Shown here piece by piece: positions 32,467 through 44,300 of a DNA stretch of 64,000 nucleotides. Both the position numbers and the translations under genes were made by a program. Every line of letters starts with the position of its first letter. The first letter of the stretch is position 1. The stretch comes from Parapristionchus giblindavisi (Eukaryota > Nematoda > Chromadorea > Rhabditida > Diplogasteridae), in NCBI GenBank assembly GCA_943737045.1, contig CALSFV010000668.1:1-64000 (forward strand). The letters run 5' to 3'. The notes under the pieces are model-generated. The model ran no database searches, was not told the DNA's origin, and saw nothing but the letters and a program-made list of their open reading frames with translations.

Positions 32467-33179
32467 TTTTTCATCTGCAATTTCAGTTTGTATTTTTTTT
32501 CTTTGAGCTTTTTTTCCTTCTGCATACAAATTGTGAATAAAAAATCGACGAATTTTTTTTTGTTATGCAACCTGTAAATGACTCATGTGTTGATGATCTG
32601 GATCATGCTGGGACGAGTACATTGAAATCATCATTCAGTCTCAAATTGAAATCATTGGTGCCGATCATTTAACGTTATCACTTGATAACACGACCATACT
32701 CCATATTTTATCAGTGCAGTCCAACTCAGCCATTCCTCTCTCACTCATAATCAGTGAATTCAAACAATGCACTGGGAACAATAGAACAATGAATGATCTT
32801 TAACCAATTGTTAGTAATGGTTAACGCAGCAGTCGTTGGAAATTGAATATTTTATATATCTATTTCGAACATTAATTTTGGTTCGTGAGGAGGGAGTGGC
32901 TCACTATTCGTGATCTACGAATCATTGTGATAAGAGAAAGAGTCATAAATGCTTCACTAGAATTGATTGATTAGAATTGGACTCATCGTTATCAGTTATG
33001 ACATCCGGTGATCTTAGTGACTCTCGCTTGATCGATTCCTGTATAAATATCATCACGAATCACTTGGTGAAGGTCTCATATCGCTCCTTTGCCTCTGTTT
33101 GACTCATTGATGTACAGTTGTCAGCATTGAGACCAGCAATTCTTTTCCATTTGTTTCTTCGTACCAACCCTCCTTCTTA
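32467..33179. other. Upstream region of protease homologue copy 2
   Basis: Matches copy 1 at 5436-6370 but lacks most of the AGTCATAAA array and some intervening sequence. TATAAATA at 33042-33049 matches the copy-1 candidate TATA box at 6231-6238. No gene. Confidence 0.6.
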
Positions 33180-33611
33180 CAAGGAGATGGTCGCAACTGG
33201 TCCTGGCCATATGAGATGGAAATAACATGACTAAGATCAATTTTCGATGCTGATTACGAATCCGTTTTCAGAAAGTGCCTAATCGACCTGATTTTCGAGG
33301 AAATCGATATTTTTATTCTGAAATTCGTGTGGTTTCCTGCGCAAACCATCCGGGTGGGCTGGTGATATCATCTATAAACTCTCGCAATACTTTACCTTAC
33401 ATTGTCGGATCTTTCCGATGCAATTAAGATAGTTTGTGACGGAAACTACACGACTTTTCGAATAAACAAGCCAAATTTCAATACCGATTTTCTCGAAATT
33501 CAGGTCGATTAGGCTCTTTCTGAAAACGCATTCGTAATCACCATCGAAAACTGATCCTAGTCATATTATTGCCATCTCATATGGCCAGGACCAGTTGCGA
33601 CCATCCCCTTG
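33180..33611. mobile_element. TTA-flanked MITE upstream of protease homologue copy 2
   Basis: A 432-bp element with ends CAAGGAGATGGTCGCAACTG and CAGTTGCGACCATCCCCTTG, flanked by TTA (33177-33179, 33612-33614). Copy 1 has a single TTA and no element at about 6372. A 3-bp TTA duplication fits the PIF/Harbinger group. It lies in the promoter or leader between the TATA box and the ATG. Confidence 0.88.
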
Positions 33612-33807
33612 TTAGCTGATGGATTGATAAATTGTTTGCCATTTCCATAGTACGATTTTCGTTGATATTATCATTCTAATTCTAATAATTTACTCATAAT
33701 AAAAAAAAAACTAACTCCTCTTATTGTCATTTTCAAATCGTTGATGCTCGTTTTGTTAATGAATCTATCACAATATTTTAAATATTATCGATCATATCAT
33801 TTTACAG

Positions 33808-36800
33808 ATGCAGCTCGAGCTGCGAATCTCGCTACTTGCCTCCTTCATTGCTGTAGCTGCCGCCATGTTGGTTTTTTGTCATTCATTCACTGTATACAAC
33901 AACATTTTGTGATTTGGAGCCGTCGTTTTCGTTAATTACCCTCTCTAAAATTGTCACCCCGAGCAAATTTGAAAAACTCCGCTCTGGCAATGCTCTCTCA
34001 TTTTCCATGTTAACGAGAGAGCGTTGACAGAGTGGATAGAAAATTATCTCTGGGTGTACCTATAAGTTATAATCTTTAAACAATTGTTACTTCTTTTGTC
34101 ATCTAAGTAACGATAATAGTAGCATTAACAATAATGCAGGATTGCAATGAAACAAACTACTGAAAATACTGTTATATATTTTTATAAGTGAAAAAAGATG
34201 TTTTCAGTTGCGGTCAGACCCCGATTCAGCCTAATCTCCTGAATGGAAATGTAATCAGCGATACGGGCAATGCGATCTTCGGTAGCTCCAATGCAACCCC
34301 TTACTCATGGCCGTGGGTTGTGAGCATCTGCAAGATGGGTATGTATTTATTTCATCTAGAGATACCACCACAATGTATGGCTGCTTAAAACGGCAAAATT
34401 CAACTTATACTGTTTATTTCAATTGATGTGATTGGACAAAAAGAATGGATATGCTCTTGCAGCAAGTTATGAAAACGATTTTTCATTCATATAAATTAAT
34501 TTTCAAAATCTTTTTATTGTTGCAGATTGGTTCGGCAGATGCGAACTGAAGTGCGCCGGAACCCTGATTAGTTCAGTCAAAGTACTCACACAAGGTTAGA
34601 TCCCATCGCTTTACTTTTTTTGTTCCAAGATGATATCTTTGCCTAATGATATTAAATACTTTTGACCTTCGAGAATAAAGGACAAAATAAAGCACAATAA
34701 AATGACGATAATAAATTTCTAGCCAGTTGCGTTGACGATCTCGGAAGCATCGGCGATTGGCGCGTCCAGGCCGGTGTATTTGATCACACTAGAAAGTGAG
34801 TATCAATACTGACGATCAAAATATTTTCCTCTTTATAACAATTTTTTTTCAAACTTATTCTAAAGACACACCGCGAGCTATTTTTTCTCTCCTCTTTAAC
34901 AAAGGTCTCTCATAGACAAAAAAGCGAGAGAGCATTGCTAGAGCGGAGAGTTTTAAATTAACTGGTAGCTATATATCTCTTCATGCCACCATGTCTGAAG
35001 GTATTCTATAGCAAGCAAAAAAAAAACTAGACGTAATAGATCACTAAACGAGAGAGTTTTCATATCGTTGTTCGTTTCGGCGATAAAAATAAATGTTGTT
35101 TAATCTATAATTTCTTTTCAGTGAGTCAACATCGCAGACTCTTCCATTCTATAGTGTCACTCTTCATCCTCAGTTCAACGAAGAATACAATCTTAATGAT
35201 ATCGCCATCATATCGGTATAACGTTTTAAAGAAATTTCGTCTAACATTTCCGTTTTTTTTTAGTTCCTAACGCCAGCTAGAAAATATTCTCTCATATAAT
35301 TTCACATAACATAGCTTCACTTAAAGGGAGCGTAACCTCCCTCAATAGTCTCTTCATTGCGCACACTATTTCTCGGTTCTCTAACAACGAGAGAGCATTG
35401 CGCATCGAAGAGACCATTGAGTGAGGTTACGCTACCTTTAATTTCACAAAATCATGGAAATCAATTTCTGGCCTCTCCAATTTTCTTAAAACTAAAGAAT
35501 GGTTGCATTATCATACATTTAATTTACGTATTCCAGCTTGCAACCAATGCACGATTGACATCGTTCGTCCAACCCGCATGCGTCCCTCGCAATGATACTC
35601 AGCAAATTGCCACTGGAAATTATGGATGGATCACGGGATGGGGCTACACCAAGGGTATGCACATCGACTGTACCTAATTTGTCTTGACGTATCTCAACGT
35701 CAACGTCGTCTTGACGTATAAATAAATAAATAAATAAATATCGTCTTGGCTCAACGTTAAGAGAGTTTCCTCTATATTTTTATGCAATATTTTTATTCAA
35801 TTTGCGAATGTTAGTTCCTATTGAACATCGCCTGGATTTGTTATAAACAATCCATGATTGAAGCCAATGCTGCAAAAAAGAAAAAAAGTATAATTTTTCA
35901 ATTTCAGACGATTACGTCACGCGACAATTGCAACAGGCGAGGATTCAAATCGTTCCCCATAGCTCGTGCTACTACAAGAACTTCGACGTGAGTTATTGCT
36001 CCAATTATTGAATAACCATAATTTTAAATATTATTTAAATGAAACTTTTTCCAGTTCCAAGAGAATTCTATGATTTGCGCTGGCAAAAACGGCAAGACTC
36101 CCAGCTATGTAAGACAAATTTCATTTTTTTCTATTCTTTAATATGTTTATTATTTTAATTTCACCGTATGAGGTTATATTGAAGATTACCCTATTGCAGT
36201 TGATTTATCTCATCGTTTCAGAACTTCTATATTTAAAGAATTTACTTAAAATGGAAAACAATATTTTCTAATGCAGAAATATTTTGAATTTAAAAAAAGT
36301 AACAAAAACTCCAAAAGAAGGAACATTCTGTGAAATTCCATAGTTCTTGCAAGTGGCAAGACACAATCATTCGGAATGGAGAGAATTTATGACAACCCAT
36401 CCATTAAAAGCTGATAAAGTTGATTCAATGTCAATGAAATTGCAGTACGATTGGGGAGATCCGATGGTCATGCAGTCACCCAATGGGGCATGGAGTGTCT
36501 ATGGAGTAGTGGCTACTGCCGATGGAACTGGAAAAAATCCAGGTTGATTAATTATTTACATATCTACGCCCGAGGCACAACGAGACAAATAATTATTTAA
36601 TGTGAAAAAGAACATGATATTGTATTGATTCTCCAGATTATCGGGGGGGGGGGGGAGTTACAATCATGAATAATATTCTTAATAATAATACTTTCGTGTG
36701 AGGGTGCAAATGAACATTACAAATATCGATACATAGGATTGAATACATGATTTATTAATTGCTTAAATTTAAAAATATTAATAATATTCCTTTAATATAT

Positions 36801-36888
36801 TTTAAATTGTTTTCCTTCAGCCGTTCTGACGAGAGTGTCCTACTACTGTGACTTCATTCAGACATATGCACTTGTGTCGTGTGTTTAG
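33808..36888 (+). CDS. Secreted chymotrypsin-fold protease homologue, catalytically dead, copy 2
   Basis: Paralogue of 6567-9805 with the same ten-exon pattern and signal peptide. The His57 block is again TQASC and the Ser195 block YDWGDP. The Asp102 block reads LNDIAII, so Asp is kept here but lost in copy 1. Other differences are scattered: CGQTP for CGRTP, CVDDLGSIGDW for CVDGVNRNW, and ATADGTGKNP for NRADSYGKEP near the C terminus. The frame is intact to TAG at 36886-36888. Likely secreted and non-proteolytic. An extra open stretch after a CTTTAG acceptor (36979-37195) could be an alternative last exon, but I would not rely on it. Confidence 0.85.
34866..34976. repeat. Intronic hairpin MITE, copy 2 only
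   Basis: Inverted repeat with CTCTCCTCTTTA and GAGCGGAGAG in its arms and GAGAGAGCATTGC inside, in the intron after the TQASC exon of the protease homologue. The matching copy-1 intron (7890-8067) lacks it, so this hairpin family stayed mobile after the duplication. Confidence 0.7.
35319..35440. repeat. Hairpin MITE with GGTAACCTCC-type ends
   Basis: Arms AAAGGGAGCGTAACCTC and GAGGTTACGCTACCTTT, with an inner GAGAGAGCATTGCGC stem. It is in a protease-homologue intron of copy 2 and absent from copy 1 at about 8250. A relative is in the CUB gene at about 46340-46436. Confidence 0.75.
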
Positions 36889-37477
36889 TATCATTATTGT
36901 CGTTATTTTAAATTTATGAACAAAGTTTTTATCATGCCCTTCTTGATTGAAGTTTGACACTATGATCTTTGCTTTAGCTCCAATCAAGCCTCCAACGTTC
37001 CCATTAAACAACAATTCTGCTCATTATCATCGTTCTGCTAGTGAATACATAAGAAAACAAAGGAGATCTTCGGACAATCAAAGAGGTGTAACATGGCCTT
37101 CCGTCTGTCTATCCCATTCTTTTATAAATTTATTAATGTTTTCCTCCCTTTTTACTATTACTTTTTCAATGCCCAGTGGTAAAAATGAAAGGTGAATATG
37201 TAACCCGCCCGTCCGGGTTATGTGTTTATTCATACACGCGAAATCCATGATGATTCAAAGCCAATTCAGTCCCGAGGGCCTAATCTCTTCTTCGGACTTA
37301 CTTTTTGGTTGTGACTCAATTGTTCTGTGCTTGATAATCTCACTGTGTAGTATTATATTGTCTGAACATCCGAAATTGTTTGTTCGGCATGATTTTCATG
37401 TAAAAGGATCAATATACATATATCATCGTTTATCGATGTATAATTAAGCACGTTGTGCGTAGTGCATCTACGAATGC
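36889..37477. other. 3' flank between convergent genes, copy 2
   Basis: Equivalent of 9806-10423. An acceptor-like CTTTAG at about 36977 is followed by a frame open for about 70 codons; copy 1 closes after about 20. No firm gene. Confidence 0.4.
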
Positions 37478-39233
37478 TCAGGTGCGCTTAGCCCTCTTTC
37501 CGTTGATGTAAGTGTTGCGTATACGGTCTCCACAACACTCGGTCTGCACTACAAACTCGGTCTGGAATAACATGATACTCAGTCAGCTACGCAACCAAAA
37601 TAAATGATACTCAGTCGGCAACACAGCCAAACTTACACTGCCATCGGGAGCGCGGACAACCATCTGTACGGCAGTCCAATTGTCGTCACTCGTTTGAGCG
37701 AAGCTCACCTGAAGAGACAACACCAATTTTATTGATCACCAAACATTGATGATACTCAGCCAAAATACACGATGTACGCAGCCAAATATAGTACCTCGAA
37801 TGGTTTCTGGCTGATGTTGTCGTTGAGGACAGTGCCAACCTTGATCGGATTGTTCATCTGAGGGAAGGTGCACTTCTGAAAGTGTTATGCACTCAGTGAA
37901 CAACGACCTTACAGCATGATACTCAGGCAATATACGCAGTTAAATTCTCTACCTTTTTGGACTTGTTGTAGGCCTTTCCGTCAACAGTAGGAGCACAGCG
38001 AACGCTAACATCGATGGGTTCCTCATCACTGATCTCTTCCTTACTCCCGTCACTTTTCTGATCTCCCTTAATGATTATAGGGTTTTGTACAGTCAAGATA
38101 TGACCCTTTAGGGTTGAAATGTAACAAGATGAAAAGAAATAACTGGGATTGATGACTAGAGGTTGGGAGATACCGAGGCAAATAGCAACCTTTGAGACGA
38201 ATTCTACCGGAGATGAGGGTCGAGTCTTCTTGGACAAACAAGTTTTATCATGTACAGTTTCAGGGCATCTAAACAGTGTATAATGAAGTTAAGAAAAAAA
38301 AGAGTGAGAGGGTATGAAGGTCCAGTAGTTTTTTTCTTTTTGTTGATTTCAAATTTAGTACACTTCCTCCTTCCTCGCCTACTAGATAACGTTGGGTGAA
38401 GAAAAGACCGTTACAAAAGCTTTGTCTGCATTTCAAGAAAGATTTCGGGTTTGGCGAAACACTCGCGTATCAAAGCGAGTAAGGGAGTGTTACATTTACG
38501 ATCATCTCACACCTAACCTAATAATAACACTAACGTCATATCTAACAAATCGATAAATAAAAGGCGAAGTTTTAACGCACAAGCTCAGAATAGTGATGGA
38601 ACTGACCTGTACTGAGTGAAATTACGAGGAAGGGATTCCCTACGTACTGAACAATCCGAACATTCAGAGTAGAGACTAAAACGATGATGGCTTTAATTGA
38701 AAGAGCGCGAAAAACTGAATCGATCCAAGATTATTCCAAGATGAAAACGTTCTCACAGCTTGGAAGCAGTGGAATGCTTGACTCTCGTTTCCTTCAGAGG
38801 ACGTCCGGAAAGAGTCTCCACTTTCTGGACCAACTGGTGTTTAGTTCCTGAAATTGGCTACGTGCCAAAATAAAGTTGACAAATTGCCAAGTTTCCAGCG
38901 CACCCTTGTTCTGTTGTACGGTGATCTTCCTGTTCTTGATCGTGTCGGTTACCTTAAGAAAGCTTCGCTGAGTATCGACAGTCAACTTGGCTGAGTATCT
39001 TTCTCTATTCAGCTACGCAGTCATCCTTACCTGAGTAGCATGTCCCAGCAGTGCCTCGACGAGATTCTCGATATGATCAGCGGCGAGAGCGACTGCCTGA
39101 AATGATTTGTAGTGGGTTTCAAGACCTTAGCTTACCGTAGCTAACTAAGGACTAAACCATCTTTGGACTTAAGATCTAGGACCTTAGGACTAACCTGAAT
39201 CGTGGGATCGATCTCCGAACCACCGCTGTCCAT
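37478..39233 (-). CDS. Unrecognised gene (MDSGGSEID start), copy 2
   Basis: Same exon chain as 10424-12170, with ATG at 39233 and TGA at 37478-37480. The coding exons are almost unchanged between copies, while some introns (about 37735-37800 and 38290-38660) show clear differences, which suggests the protein is under selection. Family not recognised: about 300 residues, no signal peptide, an acidic middle (EEISDEEPID) and a basic end (GKRAKRT). Confidence 0.65.
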
Positions 39234-39401
39234 GGCTACACTTTGATAAAGTGAAATGGAAGAGTGAATCGAGTCGAGAAACATCTCTTCTTTGATTTAA
39301 TCAATGACTTGCAATAATGCTAATTTGGCATTTATGTTTCATTTTTAATTCTTTCAATAGTTGATCGCGAATCAAAGAGCAGAAAAAGAACCAATATAGA
39401 T

Positions 39402-41043
39402 ATTTTATTTTATTTTATTTTATTTATTTATTTATTTATTCCATCAAATATAATGAAAGAAAAAATTCAGAACAGAGTGAATTCCAACAGTCTATACTTC
39501 TGGAGGCGCATGTAGTATGGGTAGTAGAAATCCTATAAGGGAGAATAATACGGATTTATTGTGAGGGAAGAGCAGAAACATTTTCTGAAGCATTCATCCA
39601 TCCAGAACATCTGGATGGATAATGTAGTTTGAAAATGGGTTAGTTTAGTACCTTTTGATAAAACACAGAGTAAAAATCTTTAAAAAATCATAATTTTTTT
39701 ATTGGGAAAGCGTTTTCCATGTGCGAGGATTCGCCTTTGCGCCGCACGAGGTCACGTCTTTGTCATGACATACGTCATATCAGTCTCCAGGGTGCTAGCA
39801 TTAGTTAGTGCGCCGTGAAAATGTACTTTCTAGTTATCGTTTTCATTCATAGATAACCAATTTTGAGAAATACTGTTTTAAGTCGATACGAAAGTCTTAG
39901 AGTACACTTGACAATATTAGAATAATTAACACCAAATTGTTTAGTCCAATTCAAAGCTTCGTCTTTTTAATCGTAAAAAAATATTTTAATCGTAGGGATA
40001 ACTGATATGGCCCGTGATACCAGGATCAGAGGCAATGATTCTGTTGTTCTCCATAATCAGCTTGCCTTCGAATGTAAAGATATTAATCATAATCTCTATT
40101 ATCTCACATCTCATCTCATAAGATAAGACCTCATTGCTGAATATCGTAATGAAGTGTGTGGACCTAGCGAAATGCGAAAACAATTGAGGGTACCGTTCTC
40201 ATTGACAGCGGAGATTGATCTCATTCGGTTATTACAGTTTACATGGGAGAAGAGTCAGCTGAGACGTGACAAGGGAACAGTCGGAGCACACATATCCCGA
40301 TCTTCAGGAAAGTTTGCGGGTATACTAATTCGACCGCGCTGATTTCAAATCCGTTTTAAAAACCTGCACTTTATTTTTTTAAGCGAGATACCATTTTCAC
40401 TGGCTACATAACATCGTTTAACGCTGTGGTATTGGTGGCCGAGTGGTTTAGGGCGCGGAATAGCATTTTATGTATGCAGCCGGTTTGACTCCCACCTGAC
40501 GCATATCTTTTGCTATTTTTTTCAAAATTTTGTATTGTGGTCTTCAAAAAAATAAAGTGCAGGTTTTTAAATCGGATTTGAAATCAGCGTGTTCTAATTA
40601 GTATACCCTCAGTTTCGTGAAGATCGGGATATGTGTCCTCAGACCATTCCCTTGTGAGGAGATGAAGGGTGGGCGTGTTTGAAAAATCGAGTCTTCAGAT
40701 GTTCTGCTTGCGGCTTCGAAGCACCCTCTTTCAGATGCGATTTCGGTTCGTAGTGGAAACTGTGATCGGTAAACCTCTTCACGAACGATCATTGCCTGTG
40801 CCAAGATCGTGGTACCTGTTTCCGGTATCGGATACAGCCGATTCGTAAACGTAAAATCCGGTGAACGATGTCACTCTGTCCTTGTACACTTGAGAATGAC
40901 GGGTCTTAGGCAACTTGACTTCCCTATTACTAGAACACTTGACTGACTGAGTTTAAACCTTGAATAAGGAGTGGCCAATGATCATTATGATGCTGCAATA
41001 GGGGTTGCGTTTGTGCATTTGCTCTTATAATAATGAAGTCATT
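39402..41043 (-). mobile_element. Copy-2 equivalents of LINE tail, mariner remnant and foldback
   Basis: The LINE 3' end (about 39402-39605), the mariner remnant (about 39967-41043) and its nested tRNA-like foldback (about 40272-40661) are all present as in copy 1, with only isolated base changes. They therefore inserted before the duplication and have not diverged much since. Confidence 0.8.
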
Positions 41044-41382
41044 CCGGGTATCTTGTATATGACAAATATCTGACAAACATAACGTCAGTCGCGTGTGCAC
41101 AACTGCTACCCCATTTTTAGTGGCATCACGTTTATGGCATCACATCAAACTATTTGGCCAATTTTTTCAATACAGCCCCACCCAAATTTTGAACTGCACA
41201 TTAGTCCAGTCATCACGTATCACGAAAAACCAAGTTAAACATGAAAAAGATAGTCACACCCGATATCAAAAGATTGATTCATCGGGATTAGAGTGAAAAG
41301 ATGACAATGGAGATTGGAGAGGCTCATTGATAAGGGGACGAGGATCACTTTGTCGCGAAGTGGTTCATCTACTGTGACGGCT

Positions 41383-44300
41383 ATGCGAGCTCTCATCTTG
41401 ATCACATTTGTTTTTGGAGTTGTATGTAAGTTATAATTTAAAGGCACACACTGAGCTAATTTCACTCTCCGCTCTGGCCACGCTCTCTTGCAGACAAAGA
41501 AAGCGAGAGTGTTTTGCCAGAGCGGAGTTTTAAATTAGCTCGGGCGTGCTTTTTAGTTAAAAATCATTTGTACATTACTATCGTCGAGAAATATGTAATT
41601 ATACTTATGCCTAGTTGAGAATATTAGACGTTTCTAATACTTTGGTCATAAGTTATGAAATGAATAATAATCCTTCTTTTCTACACTCCTTCGTCATTTT
41701 TCGGTTTTCAACACTACCACATTAGTTCAGCCTCTTTAATTGCAGGGCACCAATGAAATATCGTTTTCCACCGCTGGCAGAAGCTTTAGAAAAAAGATTG
41801 AATACAAAGAGGGCGCGGCGGATGCCAGACGGGTTTTGTGGGATTCATTAGAGAGGATGTGCGTGCGCGATCGCATCCAATGATTGTCTCTATCGCACTC
41901 CCCGCAGCGCTACCAAACCTGTCTGAGGTGCGCCGCTGTGACTAATGACTATCGTCTCATTATTGCGAAAACACACCAAGGAGCGCACCACAGATTTGGA
42001 AAGTCGCCTTCAGCTTTCATTTTGCCCCGCTATTCCCATAGCTTTGACATTTTGAAATAACGTGCTACATGAATGTTTGTAGATGGCGAACTCGTACTGA
42101 AACACTCTCACATCTATGATGAATTCGATTTCAACGATGGAACAGGCACGGTGAGAGCAATCGAATATTGTTTGATCTTTGCACAAAACATGCAAAACCG
42201 CACCATAAATATGCCTTACCAATCTCAGAGCCTCTCCGAAACTTCTGAAATCCCGTCTCACTTTCTTGCATAACTAATGTATTGGATAACATTTTGGAAA
42301 TAAATTTGCAGAAAAACATCCAATTCTGCAGTGGAGGCTGTCGAGTGTACGTTTCCTTCCCCGAAGCGTCTAGAGAGATAGCGAAGAACATTGTTGTTGA
42401 TCGGTTGGGCGGAGCACCTAAGATCAGGCAAGCTACACTATTGTTGCCTAGCTTATACTGAGTACATCAATACTAGACAACTAGGAGTAGACTAATACAG
42501 ACACTAGACATTATAACAACAACACTAGAATAATTCAAATATTTGCTACGATGTAGAATAATATAGGTACAAAGAGTAGACCAAACCAAAAGCAGTCACC
42601 AACAGTATTTCGTAATCATGTTAAAAAGATCCCATGTAATGTGATTGCCCCTGAGGCACATATAAATTCATGAAATGTTCTGAATAGGTAAGATTACTAT
42701 TGCATCTACGAAAAAAACGAAAACTCGCAGAAAAATTCGACAACGTCTTCTCAGACAGAAGTGGCTCAAAGTAAATATTACAGTTCAATCGCTTTTTTTC
42801 TCATTGTCAATATTTTTTCAGCATAGTTGACATCCCTGATAATAATTTGGAAGATGGCCAGTTGGGATTCTTCGAGTACAAAGTAATCATGTTTTGATAA
42901 GAATTCATTTAATTGAATTATTTATTAAAGTTGCACCCCTAAGCTAATTTTAAACACTCCGCTCTGTCCATACTCTCTCGCTCTCTTCGTGTACGAGAGA
43001 GTGTTGCCAATGAGGAGAGTAAAATTAGCTTGGGGTGTGCTTTTAAGTTTTAAAAATTCTCTTATTCAGAGCGCACAATTCGACATTATCAACCAAAATC
43101 CACACTTGGAAGTGGCTCCACTGCTTATTTACATTGTCGAAGTTACAGTGGGTAGGCAATCTAGATTATTAGTAGTGAATCCTAAGTAAATTTGAAGTAC
43201 TCACAATTGTCATTGTTATTGACAATTGCCAATTGTTAATGTTATTGACAATTGTCAATTATCATTGTCAGAATGTGCCATTCCATCCCACCTCCAATAT
43301 CTGCGAGTTTATGTGGAAACATTAGAAAGTTTAAAAGTTAACTTGCGACTTTTCTTATAGCTCACAATGCCGATGCGGAAGTGTATGAAGCTTCGGGATA
43401 TAGCAGACCACCCTCCACCCCCGGAGTAATCACTATTCTCAGCGCCGAACCCTACACCCTCATTAGTTCAGATCACTGTGTTAGTTTTGCACTTTGTATG
43501 TTTCTAAACAGTTTAGAAGTGAACAAAGAATTTATCAAAGCCTTTTAAAACATCCGAGCAAATTTTACCACCCGCTCTGGCAACATTCTTTCATAAACAA
43601 AGAAAGCGAGAGATCATTGCCAGATGGCGCCATAAAATTTCGCTTACAATGTTGTTTATTTATGTATCATCTATATCGTATCAAGTAAACTACGACAGTT
43701 GTGTGACATTTTCAGGGAGCCGTAGTGACCGCGCAAGCTACCGGCTACGACAATATAGATGATGATAGTGAAGACAAATGTGATTTGGTCTTTTCCAAGG
43801 AGTAAGTGAAAAAAATCTTCATGCTCCTAAAAATCCTATTAAAAATGCTATAAGTCTTCATGAAAAAGTGATGCAATATATGGACCTTGCGCATAAAATG
43901 TGATCCTTGTCAACGTGATTCTTGTGAAACTAGCGGCAGATTATTTCTCGTTATCAATAATCACAAAGAGGAGATCACTGAGAATTCTTGTGCAACTGCG
44001 AAAAAGATTGGGGCGAAATTTGACTCATTATCCACAATGTTTTTCCAACACAGGAAAAAATGACAAACTTACGGTATAGGGCGCCATGGTGTACTTTAAT
44101 CGTCTTCGCTCTCTCACTTTTGCGTACTCACTCTCGAATCGACGTGTTATCTTTTATACGACAATGGACGATAAACGTTGCATGATAAGCGTTTCCGTTT
44201 CCGATATCTCTGGTGCAATTTGATCAGATATGAATTCGATTTTACTGTCTGTGTGTGAGAGAAATTTGTTTACTGGAAATGTGTTCTGCGAGCTAGGAAA

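Larger units (their letters stand above)
16945..43458. repeat. Tandem segmental duplication, copy 2 (about 15 kb plus insertions)
   Basis: It repeats copy 1 gene for gene. Extra sequence includes a tandem-repeat block (20103-21070), the hAT nest (21204-32458), a 432-bp TTA-flanked element (33180-33611) and intron elements at 18773-18898, 19163-19308 and 19330-19480. Divergence from copy 1 is uneven: many differences up to about 37.5 kb, very few from about 38.7 to 43.45 kb. Confidence 0.9.

Noticed and set aside
36979..37195. Alternative last exon of protease homologue copy 2
   Set aside because: It follows an acceptor-like CTTTAG and stays open for about 70 codons, but copy 1 closes after about 20 and the main last exon already ends the family normally.
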